Positions 9,924 through 20,462 of a stretch of DNA of 42,085 bases are shown piece after piece (the first letter of the stretch is position 1; each line of letters opens with the position of its first letter). A program made the position numbers and the translations under genes. The notes under the pieces are model-generated. The model ran no database searches, was not told the DNA's origin, and saw only the letters and a program-made list of their open reading frames with translations. Source of the DNA: Prochlorococcus marinus (GTDB lineage: Bacteria > Cyanobacteriota > Cyanobacteriia > PCC-6307 > Cyanobiaceae); assembly GCF_001180265.1 (NCBI RefSeq), contig NZ_CVSW01000109.1, positions 1-42,085 on the forward strand. Reading direction: 5' to 3'.

Positions 9924-10563
9924 GGAAGACTTAGTAAAATTAACTTCCAATATTAATAAAAATAGTTGTCCTAATAATATTAATTTTCACTGTCATACAA
10001 AATTTAGTGATGGAAGTTTAGAACCATATGAACTTTTAGATCAAGCTTATAAAAATAACTTGAAATTTTTATCAATAACCGATCATCATACAATTAAAGC
10101 TCATGAATATATAAAAAAAAATAATATACTCAAAAATTATCCTAAAGATTCCTTTACATTAATTTCGGGCATAGAAATTAATTGTTTGATTTTAGGATGT
10201 TTAGTACATGTAATTGGATTGGGAATAGATATAAAAAGTAAATACCTAAATCCCTACATCCTTGGAGAGTCTCCAATAGGTAATGATTTAAATATTAAAT
10301 CAGTTACAAAAGCAATAAATTTAGCTGGTGGTTTATCATTTCTTGCACATCCAGCGAGATACAGGATTCCCTTTTATAAATTAATTCCAGAGGCCAAAAT
10401 ACAAGGTATTGATGGAATAGAGGTTTGGTACGATTATGAACTTAATGAAGTATGGAATCCTAGTTTATTTGTATGTTCAGAAATAGATAAATTAGCAGAT
10501 AAATATTCAATGCTAAAAACATGCGGAACAGATAGTCATGGACTTTCGCTATTAGGTAGATAA
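9916..10563 (+). CDS. PHP-domain metal-dependent phosphoesterase
   Basis: 215-residue protein of the polymerase/histidinol phosphatase superfamily, the group related to RNase AM and 5'-3' nucleotide phosphatases. Metal-binding motifs are in the right order: HCHTKFSDGS near residue 26, ITDHHT near residue 56, an acidic GIEIN, FLAHPARYR near residue 145, and the C-terminal GTDSHG. The reading frame overlaps the end of hemJ by eight bases, suggesting coupled translation. It converges on cobN, with one base between stop codons. Substrate is not predictable; the family includes hydrolases of short nucleotides and phosphosugars. Confidence 0.85.
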   Translation: MNREDLVKLTSNINKNSCPNNINFHCHTKFSDGSLEPYELLDQAYKNNLKFLSITDHHTIKAHEYIKKNNILKNYPKDSFTLISGIEINCLILGCLVHVIGLGIDIKSKYLNPYILGESPIGNDLNIKSVTKAINLAGGLSFLAHPARYRIPFYKLIPEAKIQGIDGIEVWYDYELNEVWNPSLFVCSEIDKLADKYSMLKTCGTDSHGLSLLGR

Positions 10564-10564
10564 T

Positions 10565-13500
10565 TTAGAATTCATTCTTTTCAATTATTGAATCAGTATT
10601 AATAATTATGTTCTTTAAATTTTCAATGACATCTGATGAACAATTATTCCACATTTTTCTATTTACAATTTCAAGAAATCTTTGTGCAATATCTCTTAAA
10701 GCCCATGGATTATTCTCTAGAAAGAAATTCCTAAGATCCAGATCACATAACCATGATTTATAAACTTCCTCATAACACCAATCTGAGACTACTTCAGTAG
10801 AAGCATCAAAAGCATATAAGTAATCTAGTGTAGCTGAAAATTCAAACGCTCCTTTATAACCATTATCCTTCATTCCATTTATCCATTTAGGGTTAAGTAT
10901 TCTTGATATAACAACTTTATTAATTTCATCTTGTAATTTTGAAATTTTGGATAATCCAAATTTTGATAAATCACCATGATACATTTCAGGAAATTTACCG
11001 CTCAATTTTTTTACTGCTGAAGATAAGCCACCCTGAAACTGATAATAATCATCAGAATCTAAAATATCATGTTCCTTATTATCTTGGTTATGAACAACTA
11101 ACTGAACATTTTTAAGAGCATTTTCTAATGATTTTTTATCCTCTATAGGTTCAAGATTATCACTGTAAATCCACTTACTCCAATTAAGAAAAGATTCTCC
11201 AAAATCATCAATATTTTCCCAATTAGAATTAGAAATTAGTTCTTGTAGTCCAGCTCCATATGAACCTGGCGCTGACCCAAATATACGATTAATTGAATCA
11301 CCATCCCTTGATGCCCCAGCAAGAGGGTTAAATTTATCATCCTCATTAAGATTAGAAACAAGATTTATTGCTTTAGAAGTTAATTTAACTAACTGTGGAA
11401 ATGCATCTCTAAACATTCCTGAAATCCTTAAAGTAACATCAACCCTTGGTCTTTCGAGAACAGATAAAGGAATGATTTCTAGATCTACTACTCTTCTTGA
11501 GGGCCCATCCCAAATAGGCTGTACTCCTAATAAATATAGTATTTGACAAATGTCTTCACCACCATTTCTCATTGTGGATGTTGCCCATACAGATATTGCT
11601 ATATTTTTTAAATCTTCTCCATTTTCTTGTTTGTATAAATCAAGTATTTGTGAGGCGGATTGACAACCAACACTCCATGCTGATTCAGTTGGAAGTCCTC
11701 TCGAATCAACTGAAAAGAAATTTTTACCAGTGGGTAAAGCTTCAGTTTTACCTCTCGTAGGGGCTCCAGATGGACCACTTTTTACATATTGTCCATTTAA
11801 CGAATTAATAAATGATAATTTCTCATTATATGAAGAATTAATGATTGGATATAGAATCTCTTTTTTTAATAATAAAAAATACTTATTATGTTTTTTTTCA
11901 TTAAAGAAATAGTATATTATTTTCTGATTTTTATATTTTTCAAGATTTTTTATATTGGTATTCTTTTTGTAAAAAAACAAATATATTAAATACTTTGCTT
12001 GTTGTTCCAAAAAATCAATAGCCATTCTAAAGTTTAAAATGTTTTTGTTGGAAAAAGTCAATAATATTTTTTTATCCTTTTCACTTAACTTTTGATCATA
12101 TATATTTGTCCAAGGATCCAAATCTAGTTTTAAATGTTTTGCTATATATTGAACAATCCCAATTCTATTGGCATTTGGCACTCTAGCGACACACAAGAAT
12201 AAATTTATTTCATTAATGTCATTCTGCCTATTACCAAAAATATGCAAACCTGTCCTAATTTGAGATTCTTTAATTTTGCAAAGAAAAGAATCAATCTCTT
12301 CAATTTGATTATTTTTATTATTTAAAGTGATTTCGTTAAAATCTTTTTTAATTAATTCAAAAATGGATTTTTCTATAATTTCAATCCGATTAGAATTTAA
12401 TAATTTTGCTTCAAAATATTCGTCTAGATAATTTTCTAATATTGAATATTTTCCATATAATTCTGACCTATCCAAAGGAGGGGTTAAATGATCAATAATT
12501 GTTGCAGCAGTTCTTCTTTTAGCTTGGGATCCTTCCCCAGGGTCATTTACTATAAAAGGATATATGTTTGGTATTGCTGGACAAATAATATTTGGAAAAC
12601 ATTTATTACTGAGACCTATAGATTTGCCAGGTAACCATTCAACAGTCCCATGTTTACCAATATGGCAAATAGCATTTGCGTTAAAAACTTTTTCAATCCA
12701 AAAATATTGTGCTAAATATCTATGGGGAGGTGGAAGATCGGGAGAATGAATATCTCTATCAGTAAAAGCGTCATAACCTCGTTGAGGTTGAATCAATAAT
12801 GTTATTTTTCCAAATCTAATACCATTTATTGAGAAGCCTTCATTATCAAGATCGATCGCTTCTGATGGTTTGCCCCAACGGTTAACAATAATATTTTTTG
12901 GTTCAAGTTCTAAATAATTCCAATATTTTAAATATTCACTAAGTGGTAAGTAATCTAATGGTTTATTATTTTGAGATTCAATATCATTAGTTCTAGTTTT
13001 TATAAGTATTGACATTAATTCCGAAGAATCTTGAGGATAATTACAAGATCCAAGATCATAACCTTCTTCTTTTAACCAGTTAAGAATATTTATTATCGAA
13101 GATGGTGTATTAAGACCAACACCATTACCGATTCTTCCATTCTTTACTGGATAATTACTTATTATTAAACAAATTTTTTTATCAAAATTATTAAGTTGTT
13201 GAAGTTTCACATAATTTGTTGCGAATTTTGAAATCCATTTAATACCTACTTGATCAGCTTTGTAACTGGTTATTTCACTGTAGAGTGTATTTTTTTTAGA
13301 AATTATTTCTTTAAATGCTGAAGGACAGGTAGTAATCCTTCCATCAAATTCAGGAATAATTATTTGCATCAATAAATCAGATGAATTCATTCCAATGGAT
13401 GAATTTAACCAATTTTTTCTTGATCTATTTGAAGAGAGAAGCTGTAAAATTGGAATTTTAAGAGAAGTAAAAATATTTGTAGAATTTTCAATTAATTCGT

Positions 13501-14302
13501 TATTTTTGATTTGAGATGAAGAAAATGAAGTTGTGGTAATTATTAATTTAATATCTTCCTTTTTAAAAATTTCTATTAATTTCTTTTGAATAATATGATC
13601 TTTTAGTGTTGAAATAAATAACGTTTTAGGCGATAGTCCACATCTTCGTAACTGCAAGTTAAGTTTTTCGTTTACTTCAATTTCATTAGCCAAAAAAAGT
13701 GATTTATAGGATATTATTCCAATCTTTTCTCCTTTTTCAATTTTCCAATCATATAAATAAGGATCTGGATAAAAACTAATATTCAAAAACTCATCAGGAA
13801 TTAATGTTTCATTTACCTTTAGAAAATTTAAACAATTAAGAAATTTTCTATAATTCTCCATTCCTCCCGATCTTAGTAATCTAGAAATATTTAATGCAAT
13901 ATTTTTATCTATACTACTTATTTCACTTAAGGAAACTTCCTGATCAACGGTACCTGATAGGATTACTAACTTCCTTTTTTTATTGACTGCTTGCCAATTT
14001 AAAAGTTGTTCAAGTCCATAGTTCCATGTACCTTTATCGCCAAAAATTCTTAGTATGACAACTTTTGCATAATTAATTGTTTTTAATAAATAATTATCTA
14101 TTTGAGCTGAGGAATTTAAATTAGAAATTTCTAAAGCTCTTATATTATTTTTTAATGAAGCAAATTCTTTTTCTAACAATAAGTTTGATATGAGATTTAA
14201 ATCAGCTTTTACACTTGTTATAAAAATAAAATCTGCCGCTGGTTGCTCAATTAAATCACCATTATTCTTTTCATTTCCTGCTACATTTAATATCCTGTGC
14301 AT
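10565..14302 (-). CDS. cobN: Cobaltochelatase subunit CobN
   Basis: Large subunit of the ATP-dependent chelatase that inserts cobalt into the corrin ring on the aerobic cobalamin route. It is homologous to the ChlH/BchH magnesium chelatase subunit. At 1245 aa it matches the usual full length. Conserved CobN/ChlH stretches are visible in the middle (HIGKHGTVEWLPGK, followed by the GEGSQAKRR region) and in the C-terminal third (GKNFFSVDSRGLPTESAW, SVWATSTMRNGGEDI). The absence of CobS/CobT nearby is expected, since cyanobacteria are thought to borrow ChlI/ChlD-type ATPases. It pairs functionally with cobU at 30059 and with the B12 consumer metH close by. Divergent from ilvE; no B12 riboswitch-like structure is evident upstream. 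Confidence 0.95.
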   Translation of the reverse strand: MHRILNVAGNEKNNGDLIEQPAADFIFITSVKADLNLISNLLLEKEFASLKNNIRALEISNLNSSAQIDNYLLKTINYAKVVILRIFGDKGTWNYGLEQLLNWQAVNKKRKLVILSGTVDQEVSLSEISSIDKNIALNISRLLRSGGMENYRKFLNCLNFLKVNETLIPDEFLNISFYPDPYLYDWKIEKGEKIGIISYKSLFLANEIEVNEKLNLQLRRCGLSPKTLFISTLKDHIIQKKLIEIFKKEDIKLIITTTSFSSSQIKNNELIENSTNIFTSLKIPILQLLSSNRSRKNWLNSSIGMNSSDLLMQIIIPEFDGRITTCPSAFKEIISKKNTLYSEITSYKADQVGIKWISKFATNYVKLQQLNNFDKKICLIISNYPVKNGRIGNGVGLNTPSSIINILNWLKEEGYDLGSCNYPQDSSELMSILIKTRTNDIESQNNKPLDYLPLSEYLKYWNYLELEPKNIIVNRWGKPSEAIDLDNEGFSINGIRFGKITLLIQPQRGYDAFTDRDIHSPDLPPPHRYLAQYFWIEKVFNANAICHIGKHGTVEWLPGKSIGLSNKCFPNIICPAIPNIYPFIVNDPGEGSQAKRRTAATIIDHLTPPLDRSELYGKYSILENYLDEYFEAKLLNSNRIEIIEKSIFELIKKDFNEITLNNKNNQIEEIDSFLCKIKESQIRTGLHIFGNRQNDINEINLFLCVARVPNANRIGIVQYIAKHLKLDLDPWTNIYDQKLSEKDKKILLTFSNKNILNFRMAIDFLEQQAKYLIYLFFYKKNTNIKNLEKYKNQKIIYYFFNEKKHNKYFLLLKKEILYPIINSSYNEKLSFINSLNGQYVKSGPSGAPTRGKTEALPTGKNFFSVDSRGLPTESAWSVGCQSASQILDLYKQENGEDLKNIAISVWATSTMRNGGEDICQILYLLGVQPIWDGPSRRVVDLEIIPLSVLERPRVDVTLRISGMFRDAFPQLVKLTSKAINLVSNLNEDDKFNPLAGASRDGDSINRIFGSAPGSYGAGLQELISNSNWENIDDFGESFLNWSKWIYSDNLEPIEDKKSLENALKNVQLVVHNQDNKEHDILDSDDYYQFQGGLSSAVKKLSGKFPEMYHGDLSKFGLSKISKLQDEINKVVISRILNPKWINGMKDNGYKGAFEFSATLDYLYAFDASTEVVSDWCYEEVYKSWLCDLDLRNFFLENNPWALRDIAQRFLEIVNRKMWNNCSSDVIENLKNIIINTDSIIEKNEF

Positions 14303-14368
14303 TTTTATATATAAATAAGGTTTAGAATACGTAAGTAGGATAAAACAAGTTTACCTTAATTAAATAAA

Positions 14369-15289
14369 TTGAATATGCATGAATTTCTTCCATACGCCTG
14401 GTTCGAAGGTAAATGTATTCCATTTAAAGAAGCAAAAATATCAATAGCTACTCATGCACTACATTATGGTACTGCTGCATTTGGAGGAATGCGAGCGATA
14501 CCTAACCCTACAAATAAAGAAGAATTCCTTTTATTTAGAACTGATAAACACATAAAAAGATTATCTCAAAGTGCAAAATTACTCTTAACTGATATATCTG
14601 AAGAATATATTTTTAAAGCCTTAGAGGAAGTTATAAAAAGAAATAAGCCACAAAAACCTATTTATATTAGACCATTCGTATATACAAGCGATTTAGGTAT
14701 AGCTCCAAGGTTACACAATATTGAAACAGATTTCTTTATATATTGTATTGAACTAGGGGATTATCTATCCCCAGATGGGGTTTCATGTAGAATGAGTAGT
14801 TGGACAAGACAAGAAGATAGATCTCTCCCATTGAGAGGAAAAATAAGTGGAGCTTATATTACTAGTTCATTAGCTAAAACAGAAGCTAGTTTATCGGGTT
14901 TTGATGAAGCCCTGCTATTAAATTCAAGTGGTAAGGTAAGTGAAGCTAGTGGTATGAATTTATTTATTGTAAGGAATGGAGACTTAATCACTCCTGGTGT
15001 TGATCAAGATATCCTTGAGGGTATTACTAGAGCTAGTGTAATTGAATTAGCAAAATCATTTGGAATAAATGTAATTGAAAGGCCTGTTGATAAAACAGAA
15101 TTATTAATAGCAGATGAAGTTTTTCTAACTGGTACAGCAGCAAAAATTACACCAGTTAAAAAAATTGAATCAAGTGAATTAAATGGTGACAGACCAATAA
15201 TGAATAAATTAAAAAGTAAGCTTATAGAAATAACAGAAGGTCGTTCTCAAGACTATGATAATTGGGTAACAAGAATTTCTCTAAAATAA
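14369..15289 (+). CDS. ilvE: Branched-chain amino acid aminotransferase
   Basis: PLP class IV aminotransferase that makes leucine, isoleucine and valine from their 2-oxo acids. The opening region HALHYGTAAFGGMRA and the C-terminal EASGMNLFIV plus FLTGTAAKITPV are standard family blocks. The PLP lysine lies near residue 170 in YITSSLAKTEA. Length of 306 aa is full. The start is an ATG (MNMHEF), with a second ATG two codons later that could also serve. It is followed by metH after 13 bases, so co-transcription is likely. It is divergent from cobN. Confidence 0.94.
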   Translation: MNMHEFLPYAWFEGKCIPFKEAKISIATHALHYGTAAFGGMRAIPNPTNKEEFLLFRTDKHIKRLSQSAKLLLTDISEEYIFKALEEVIKRNKPQKPIYIRPFVYTSDLGIAPRLHNIETDFFIYCIELGDYLSPDGVSCRMSSWTRQEDRSLPLRGKISGAYITSSLAKTEASLSGFDEALLLNSSGKVSEASGMNLFIVRNGDLITPGVDQDILEGITRASVIELAKSFGINVIERPVDKTELLIADEVFLTGTAAKITPVKKIESSELNGDRPIMNKLKSKLIEITEGRSQDYDNWVTRISLK

Positions 15290-15302
15290 TTTTCACCTAA
15301 AA

Positions 15303-18300
15303 ATGGAATCTTTCAGAACCTATCTAAATAGAGATGAAAAGCCATTAATAATTTTTGACGGAGGTACTGGAACATCATTTCAGAACTTAAATCTTACAGC
15401 AGACGACTTTGGAGGAAAAGAATTAGAGGGTTGTAATGAAAACCTTGTTTTATCCTCACCAAAGATAGTTGAAAAGGTCCATAATTCATTCTTAGAAGCA
15501 GGTTGTCATGTTATAGAAACTAATACTTTTGGTGCCTCATCAATAGTTCTTGATGAATATGATATTAAAAATAAGGCATATGAGATAAATAAAAATGCTG
15601 CACTAATAGCAAAAAAAGCTGCTGCAAAATATGCATCAGTTGATAAGCCAAGGTTTGTTGCTGGTTCAATTGGACCAACCACTAAATTACCCACATTAGG
15701 ACATATAAATTTTGATGAATTAAAGGAATCATATAAAGAACAGATATATGGTCTTACGGATGGAGGAGTTGATCTACTTTTAATTGAAACTTGTCAAGAT
15801 GTATTGCAAATAAAATCTGCCTTATTAGCTTCTAAAGAAGTACTTGATAGTAAAAATATAGATATACCTATAATGGTATCTATAACAATGGAAACAACAG
15901 GTACTATGCTTGTTGGATCTGACATTGCCTCTGCATTAACAATATTAGAGCCGTTTAATATAGATATCCTTGGACTAAATTGTGCTACTGGTCCAGAACA
16001 AATGAAAGAACATATTAAATATTTGTCTGAAAATTCTCCCTTCGCTTTAAGCTGTATTCCCAACGCAGGACTTCCTGAAAATATTGGCGGTGTTGCTCAC
16101 TACAGATTAAAGCCAATAGAATTAAAGATGCAGTTAATGAATTTTATATATGACTTTAATGTTCAATTAATAGGTGGATGTTGTGGGACAACACCCGAAC
16201 ATATTAAATATCTTTCTTCAATAATAGATGAAATTATTGATAACGAAATGCCAAATAAAAATGGTAAGAACAATTTAAGTGGCTATATTCCTTCTGCATC
16301 ATCAATATATAATTCTGTACCGTACAAACAAGACAATTCTATTTTGATTGTAGGCGAAAGATTAAATGCAAGTGGATCTAAAAAGGTAAGGGAGTTGTTA
16401 AATAACGAAGATTGGGATGGACTAGTATCAATTGCCAAGCAACAACAAAAAGAAAATGCACACGTTCTTGATGTGAATGTTGATTATGTAGGGAGAGACG
16501 GAGTGAAAGATATGAAAGAAATAATATCAAGACTTGTTACCAATATAAATTTGCCATTAATGATTGACTCTACAGATGCTGACAAAATGGAAAGTGGATT
16601 AAAGTCAGCTGGTGGTAAATGTATTATTAATTCAACCAATTACGAAGACGGTAATGAAAGGTTTGATCAAGTTCTAAATTTAGCCTTGGGGTATGGTTCA
16701 GGTCTTGTTGTAGGAACTATTGATGAAGATGGAATGGCAAGGAATGCAGATAAAAAATATGACATTGCTAAACGAGCAATTAATAGAACCAGGGAATGCG
16801 GTTTGTCTGATTATGAGCTCTTTTTTGATCCATTAGCTCTTCCAATATCTACTGGGATAGAAGAAGATAGATTAAATGCTAAAGAAACAATTACTGCTAT
16901 ATCAAAAATCCGTGAAAATTTTCCTGAGATTCACATCATACTTGGGATATCAAACATTAGTTTTGGTCTTTCACCATTATCCAGAATTAATCTAAATTCA
17001 ATATTTTTAGATGAATGCATTAAAGCAGGATTGGATTCTGCTATCATCGCACCAAATAAAATTTTGCCATTATCAAAAATTTCTGAAGAAACCAAAAAGC
17101 TTTGCTTAGATTTGATATATGACAAAAGAAAATTTGAAGATGATATTTGTATTTATGATCCATTAGTAGAATTAACAAAAGCTTTTCAAGATTTATCTAT
17201 TCAAGATTTCAAAAAAGCATCTTCAGAAAATAAAAACCTATCTCTGGAAGAAAGCCTAAAAAATCATATTATTGATGGAGAAAAAATAGGTTTAGAGGAT
17301 CAACTAAATAAAGCTTTAAAAAAATATAAACCTCTAGAAATAATTAATACCTTTCTACTAGATGGGATGAAAGTTGTAGGTGATTTATTTGGCTCAGGTC
17401 AAATGCAATTGCCATTTGTACTCCAATCCGCCGAAACAATGAAATTTGCCGTTTCAATTTTAGAACCACATATGGAAACTGTGGAAGAAAACATATCAAA
17501 TGGAAAACTCTTAATTGCAACAGTCAAAGGCGATGTTCATGATATAGGAAAAAATTTGGTTGACATAATACTTACAAATAATGGTTATGAAGTAATAAAT
17601 CTTGGAATAAAGCAAGATGTTTCAGCAATTATAGATGCACAAAAAAAGCACAATGCAGATTGCATCGCTATGAGCGGATTACTTGTTAAATCAACTGCTT
17701 TTATGAAAGATAATTTAGAAGCTTTTAACAATGAAGAAATTAGTGTACCAGTAATATTAGGAGGTGCAGCCTTAACCCCAAAATTTGTAAATGAGGACTG
17801 CAGCAAAATATATAAAGGGAAAATTTTATACGGAAAAGATGCGTTCACTGATCTTAAATTCATGAATGAATATATGGACAATAAAAAAAAGGGTAATTGG
17901 TCAAATACAGAGGGATTCATCAACAATGAGGGAATAGATATTAATTTAGCCTCATCAAAGTCCAACTCTCAAGCTGTTAAAAAATCAATATCTATAGATA
18001 TAGAGACTTCTAAATTAAATTTAAAAGAAAATTTTATTAGATCTAAATTTATAAATGAAGAAGAACCAATTCAAGCTCCTTTCTTGGGAACGAAAGTCCT
18101 GAACGAGATTGATATAGATTTAAATAAGTTAATTTTTTATTTAGATACAAAAGCTCTATTTAGCGGACAATGGCAAATAAAAAAAGGAAAAAACCAAAGC
18201 GTAGATGAATACAATAACTATTTGGATTCATATGCTAAACCATTGCTAGATAGATGGTTAGAGACAATTGTAGAAAAAAAACTTATTTCACCCAAAGCAG

Positions 18301-18869
18301 TTTATGGATATTTCAGATGCGGTAGAAAAGATAATAGTATTTTCTTATTTGATGATAAATCATTAAATAAAATTTCCGAATTTAATTTCCCAAGACAAAA
18401 ATCTGGGAATAATTTATGCATAGCTGATTTTTATTGTGATTTGAAAAAGGATAAACCTATAGATATATTTCCTATGCAGGCAGTAACGATGGGCAATATT
18501 GCCAGTGAATATTCTCAAAAATTATTTAAAGAAGATAAATATAGCGATTATTTATTATTCCATGGACTTACAGTGCAATTAGCAGAAGCTCTAGCTGAGT
18601 ATGTCCATGCATTAATTCGTATTGAATGTGGTTTTAGGACTGAAGAACCAGACAAAAATAGAGAAATACTAGCTCAAAAATATAGAGGAGCTAGATATTC
18701 ATTTGGTTATCCTGCATGTCCAAAAGTATCTGATTCAAACATACAATTATCATTGTTGGATGCAAAAAGAATAAGCTTGACCATGGATGAATCTGAACAA
18801 CTTCATCCAGAACAAAGTACTACAGCTATCATTTCACTGCACTCAAAAGCTAAATATTTCAGCGCCTAA
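15303..18869 (+). CDS. metH: Methionine synthase, cobalamin-dependent
   Basis: Transfers a methyl group from methyltetrahydrofolate to homocysteine through bound cobalamin. Four modules are in order: the homocysteine domain (about 1-320) with zinc cysteines near residue 225 (LNCATG) and in GGCCGTTPEH near 287; the pterin domain (about 340-610, VGERLNASGSKK); the B12 cap and binding domain (about 640-880) with the cobalt-ligand motif GDVHDIGKN near 742; and the AdoMet-dependent activation domain with RGARYSFGYPACP near the end. At 1188 aa it is full length. The cell also carries cobN and cobU in this window, so cobalamin is apparently made rather than imported. Convergent with the 72-aa gene downstream. 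Confidence 0.97.
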   Translation: MESFRTYLNRDEKPLIIFDGGTGTSFQNLNLTADDFGGKELEGCNENLVLSSPKIVEKVHNSFLEAGCHVIETNTFGASSIVLDEYDIKNKAYEINKNAALIAKKAAAKYASVDKPRFVAGSIGPTTKLPTLGHINFDELKESYKEQIYGLTDGGVDLLLIETCQDVLQIKSALLASKEVLDSKNIDIPIMVSITMETTGTMLVGSDIASALTILEPFNIDILGLNCATGPEQMKEHIKYLSENSPFALSCIPNAGLPENIGGVAHYRLKPIELKMQLMNFIYDFNVQLIGGCCGTTPEHIKYLSSIIDEIIDNEMPNKNGKNNLSGYIPSASSIYNSVPYKQDNSILIVGERLNASGSKKVRELLNNEDWDGLVSIAKQQQKENAHVLDVNVDYVGRDGVKDMKEIISRLVTNINLPLMIDSTDADKMESGLKSAGGKCIINSTNYEDGNERFDQVLNLALGYGSGLVVGTIDEDGMARNADKKYDIAKRAINRTRECGLSDYELFFDPLALPISTGIEEDRLNAKETITAISKIRENFPEIHIILGISNISFGLSPLSRINLNSIFLDECIKAGLDSAIIAPNKILPLSKISEETKKLCLDLIYDKRKFEDDICIYDPLVELTKAFQDLSIQDFKKASSENKNLSLEESLKNHIIDGEKIGLEDQLNKALKKYKPLEIINTFLLDGMKVVGDLFGSGQMQLPFVLQSAETMKFAVSILEPHMETVEENISNGKLLIATVKGDVHDIGKNLVDIILTNNGYEVINLGIKQDVSAIIDAQKKHNADCIAMSGLLVKSTAFMKDNLEAFNNEEISVPVILGGAALTPKFVNEDCSKIYKGKILYGKDAFTDLKFMNEYMDNKKKGNWSNTEGFINNEGIDINLASSKSNSQAVKKSISIDIETSKLNLKENFIRSKFINEEEPIQAPFLGTKVLNEIDIDLNKLIFYLDTKALFSGQWQIKKGKNQSVDEYNNYLDSYAKPLLDRWLETIVEKKLISPKAVYGYFRCGRKDNSIFLFDDKSLNKISEFNFPRQKSGNNLCIADFYCDLKKDKPIDIFPMQAVTMGNIASEYSQKLFKEDKYSDYLLFHGLTVQLAEALAEYVHALIRIECGFRTEEPDKNREILAQKYRGARYSFGYPACPKVSDSNIQLSLLDAKRISLTMDESEQLHPEQSTTAIISLHSKAKYFSA

Positions 18870-18878
18870 TCTAAATCT

Positions 18879-19097
18879 TTAGTTGTTTTCTAAATATTCA
18901 ATAATTTCTTCTTGAAGTTCTACCATCGTTTCATTATCACCTAAATCAAGTCCCTCACCCGCCGCGTCCTGTGTTAACTCAAGATAATATGAAGCGCCAT
19001 CACTAGATAAAAATTCTAATGCGGAAGTTTCATCACTATCTTTAAAAGCTTCATAAAGAGCTTTAAATGCTATGTTTTCAGTAAAGTCCCAATCCAT
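18879..19097 (-). CDS. Small acidic conserved hypothetical protein
   Basis: 72-residue, strongly acidic protein (about 20 Asp/Glu) with no cysteines, signal or membrane segment. The sequence reads as two helices separated by a DGASYYLEL stretch, and the C-terminus ends in EIIEYLENN. G+C use is a little higher than in its neighbours, consistent with selection on a real protein. It starts with ATG, converges on metH with nine bases between stops, and is divergent from the DUF2237 gene. I recognise it only as a type of short protein common in marine picocyanobacteria. No function can be assigned. Confidence 0.72.
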   Translation of the reverse strand: MDWDFTENIAFKALYEAFKDSDETSALEFLSSDGASYYLELTQDAAGEGLDLGDNETMVELQEEIIEYLENN

Positions 19098-19196
19098 AAT
19101 GAAAAAAACCTTATTAGAATTATTACCTCCTTACCCCCCATACTCGTCAACCTTTTTTAAAGAAATGTTGGTGTTTTATTATTATTAAAAAAATCT

Positions 19197-19580
19197 ATGA
19201 ACATAAATAATCAAAATCAGTTAAATGTCCTTGGAGAAAAAATTGAGATTTGTAGTTGCGCACCTATGACAGGGTGGTTCAGGGATGGATTTTGCAACTA
19301 TAACAAGAATGATGGAGGGAATCATTCCATATGTTGTGTGATGGATGATAATTTCCTGAAATATAGTAAATCACAAGGTAATGATTTAATTACTCCTATG
19401 CCTATTTATTCCTTCCCAGGACTAAAGGATGGTGATCATTGGTGTATTTGTCTTGATAGGTGGAAGCAAGCATTATTAGACGGTCTGGCACCAAAAGTCA
19501 TATTAGAATCAACTAATATTGTAGTCTTAGAATCAGTACCTATTGAAAAATTGAAAGAATATCAATTTAATAAAAAGTAA
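19197..19580 (+). CDS. DUF2237 family protein
   Basis: 127-residue soluble protein matching the DUF2237 pattern: NVLGEKIEICSCAPMTGWFRDGFC-type opening, then the CCVMDDNFLKYSKSQGNDL block, the PxxxFPGLKDGDHWCICLDRW block and a C-terminal LESTN motif. At least six cysteines are conserved in the family, which hints at metal or redox chemistry, but no activity is established to my knowledge. It starts at ATG 19197. It stands just upstream of the Ap4A phosphorylase gene (49 bases) and may share its transcript. Confidence 0.88.
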   Translation: MNINNQNQLNVLGEKIEICSCAPMTGWFRDGFCNYNKNDGGNHSICCVMDDNFLKYSKSQGNDLITPMPIYSFPGLKDGDHWCICLDRWKQALLDGLAPKVILESTNIVVLESVPIEKLKEYQFNKK

Positions 19581-19628
19581 TTACAAGTTTATTTTTTTTT
19601 TTAAAATGGTTATGATAAATTTTTTTTA

Positions 19629-20459
19629 ATGAGTTTAGAAATATATTGGAAAAAAGCATTAGAACAAACTCGATTATCAATTGATGATGAATCTTTATAT
19701 CCTCTCAAAACTGAGATTATTACAAGAGATTTATATGAAAAAGACGACTTCATAATTAGGAAACTCGATACTTCAAAATTTATTAAAAAAAAAATTTATG
19801 GTCCTAAGCAAAATCCGTTTTGTCCTTGGGAAAAGATACTAGAAATTGATAAAATTGGTGATAATCATCAACTAATATTAAATAAGTACCCTGTACAAAA
19901 AGGTCATATTTTACTTATTACAAATAAATGGAAACCTCAAAATGGATGGTTAGATATTAAAGATTGGAGAGCGATCCAACAAGTTAATAATGATACTAGT
20001 GGATTATGGTTTTTCAATAGTTCTCCAATTGCGGGAGCAAGTCAACCTCACAGACATTTTCAACTTCTGCGTAGATCTAAAGGTGAGATATCATGCCCTA
20101 GAGAAAAGTGGTTTTTAGAGATGAACTCAGATCAAGATCTAGATAGTAAGCTTAAAAAAAATATTATTGTGTCCAAATTTGATTTTTTAGAAAATCCATC
20201 ATGTCTTTTTGAGTTTTACTTAGAATTATGCAAGAAATTGGGACTTGGGGATCCTATTAGTGATAAGAAACCGATATGTCCGTACAATATTTTAATAACT
20301 AATAAATGGATCGCTATTATAAAAAGAAAAAATGATCATATTCATGGGTTCAGTATTAACGGTTTAGGATTTGCAGGATATCTACTAGTAACTGAAAATT
20401 CAAATATTAATTATTTAAAGAAATTTGGCCCTGAAAAACTTCTAGAAAGTTTTGTTTGA
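19629..20459 (+). CDS. ATP adenylyltransferase (Ap4A phosphorylase) family protein
   Basis: 276-residue HIT-superfamily enzyme resembling yeast APA1/APA2 and cyanobacterial ApaH-like phosphorylases. These cleave diadenosine tetraphosphate with phosphate to ATP plus ADP. The active-site histidine triad variant is in SQPHRHFQLL at about residues 137-146. NPFCPWEK, KYPVQKGHILLIT and the C-terminal PYNILITNKW are typical flanking blocks. Length matches the shorter bacterial members. No ribosome-binding site is obvious; an oligo-T stretch precedes the ATG. Confidence 0.85.
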   Translation: MSLEIYWKKALEQTRLSIDDESLYPLKTEIITRDLYEKDDFIIRKLDTSKFIKKKIYGPKQNPFCPWEKILEIDKIGDNHQLILNKYPVQKGHILLITNKWKPQNGWLDIKDWRAIQQVNNDTSGLWFFNSSPIAGASQPHRHFQLLRRSKGEISCPREKWFLEMNSDQDLDSKLKKNIIVSKFDFLENPSCLFEFYLELCKKLGLGDPISDKKPICPYNILITNKWIAIIKRKNDHIHGFSINGLGFAGYLLVTENSNINYLKKFGPEKLLESFV

Positions 20460-20462
20460 ATA

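Noticed and set aside
14303..15302. Search for a cobalamin riboswitch upstream of cobN, ilvE-metH (and before cobU).
   Set aside because: No conserved B12-box-like sequence or long structured leader is visible; the gaps are short.
17585..17965. Long antisense frame inside metH and similar antisense frames in uvrC, pheT, metG and cobN.
   Set aside because: They are shadows of strong coding frames, with no protein family and no start context.
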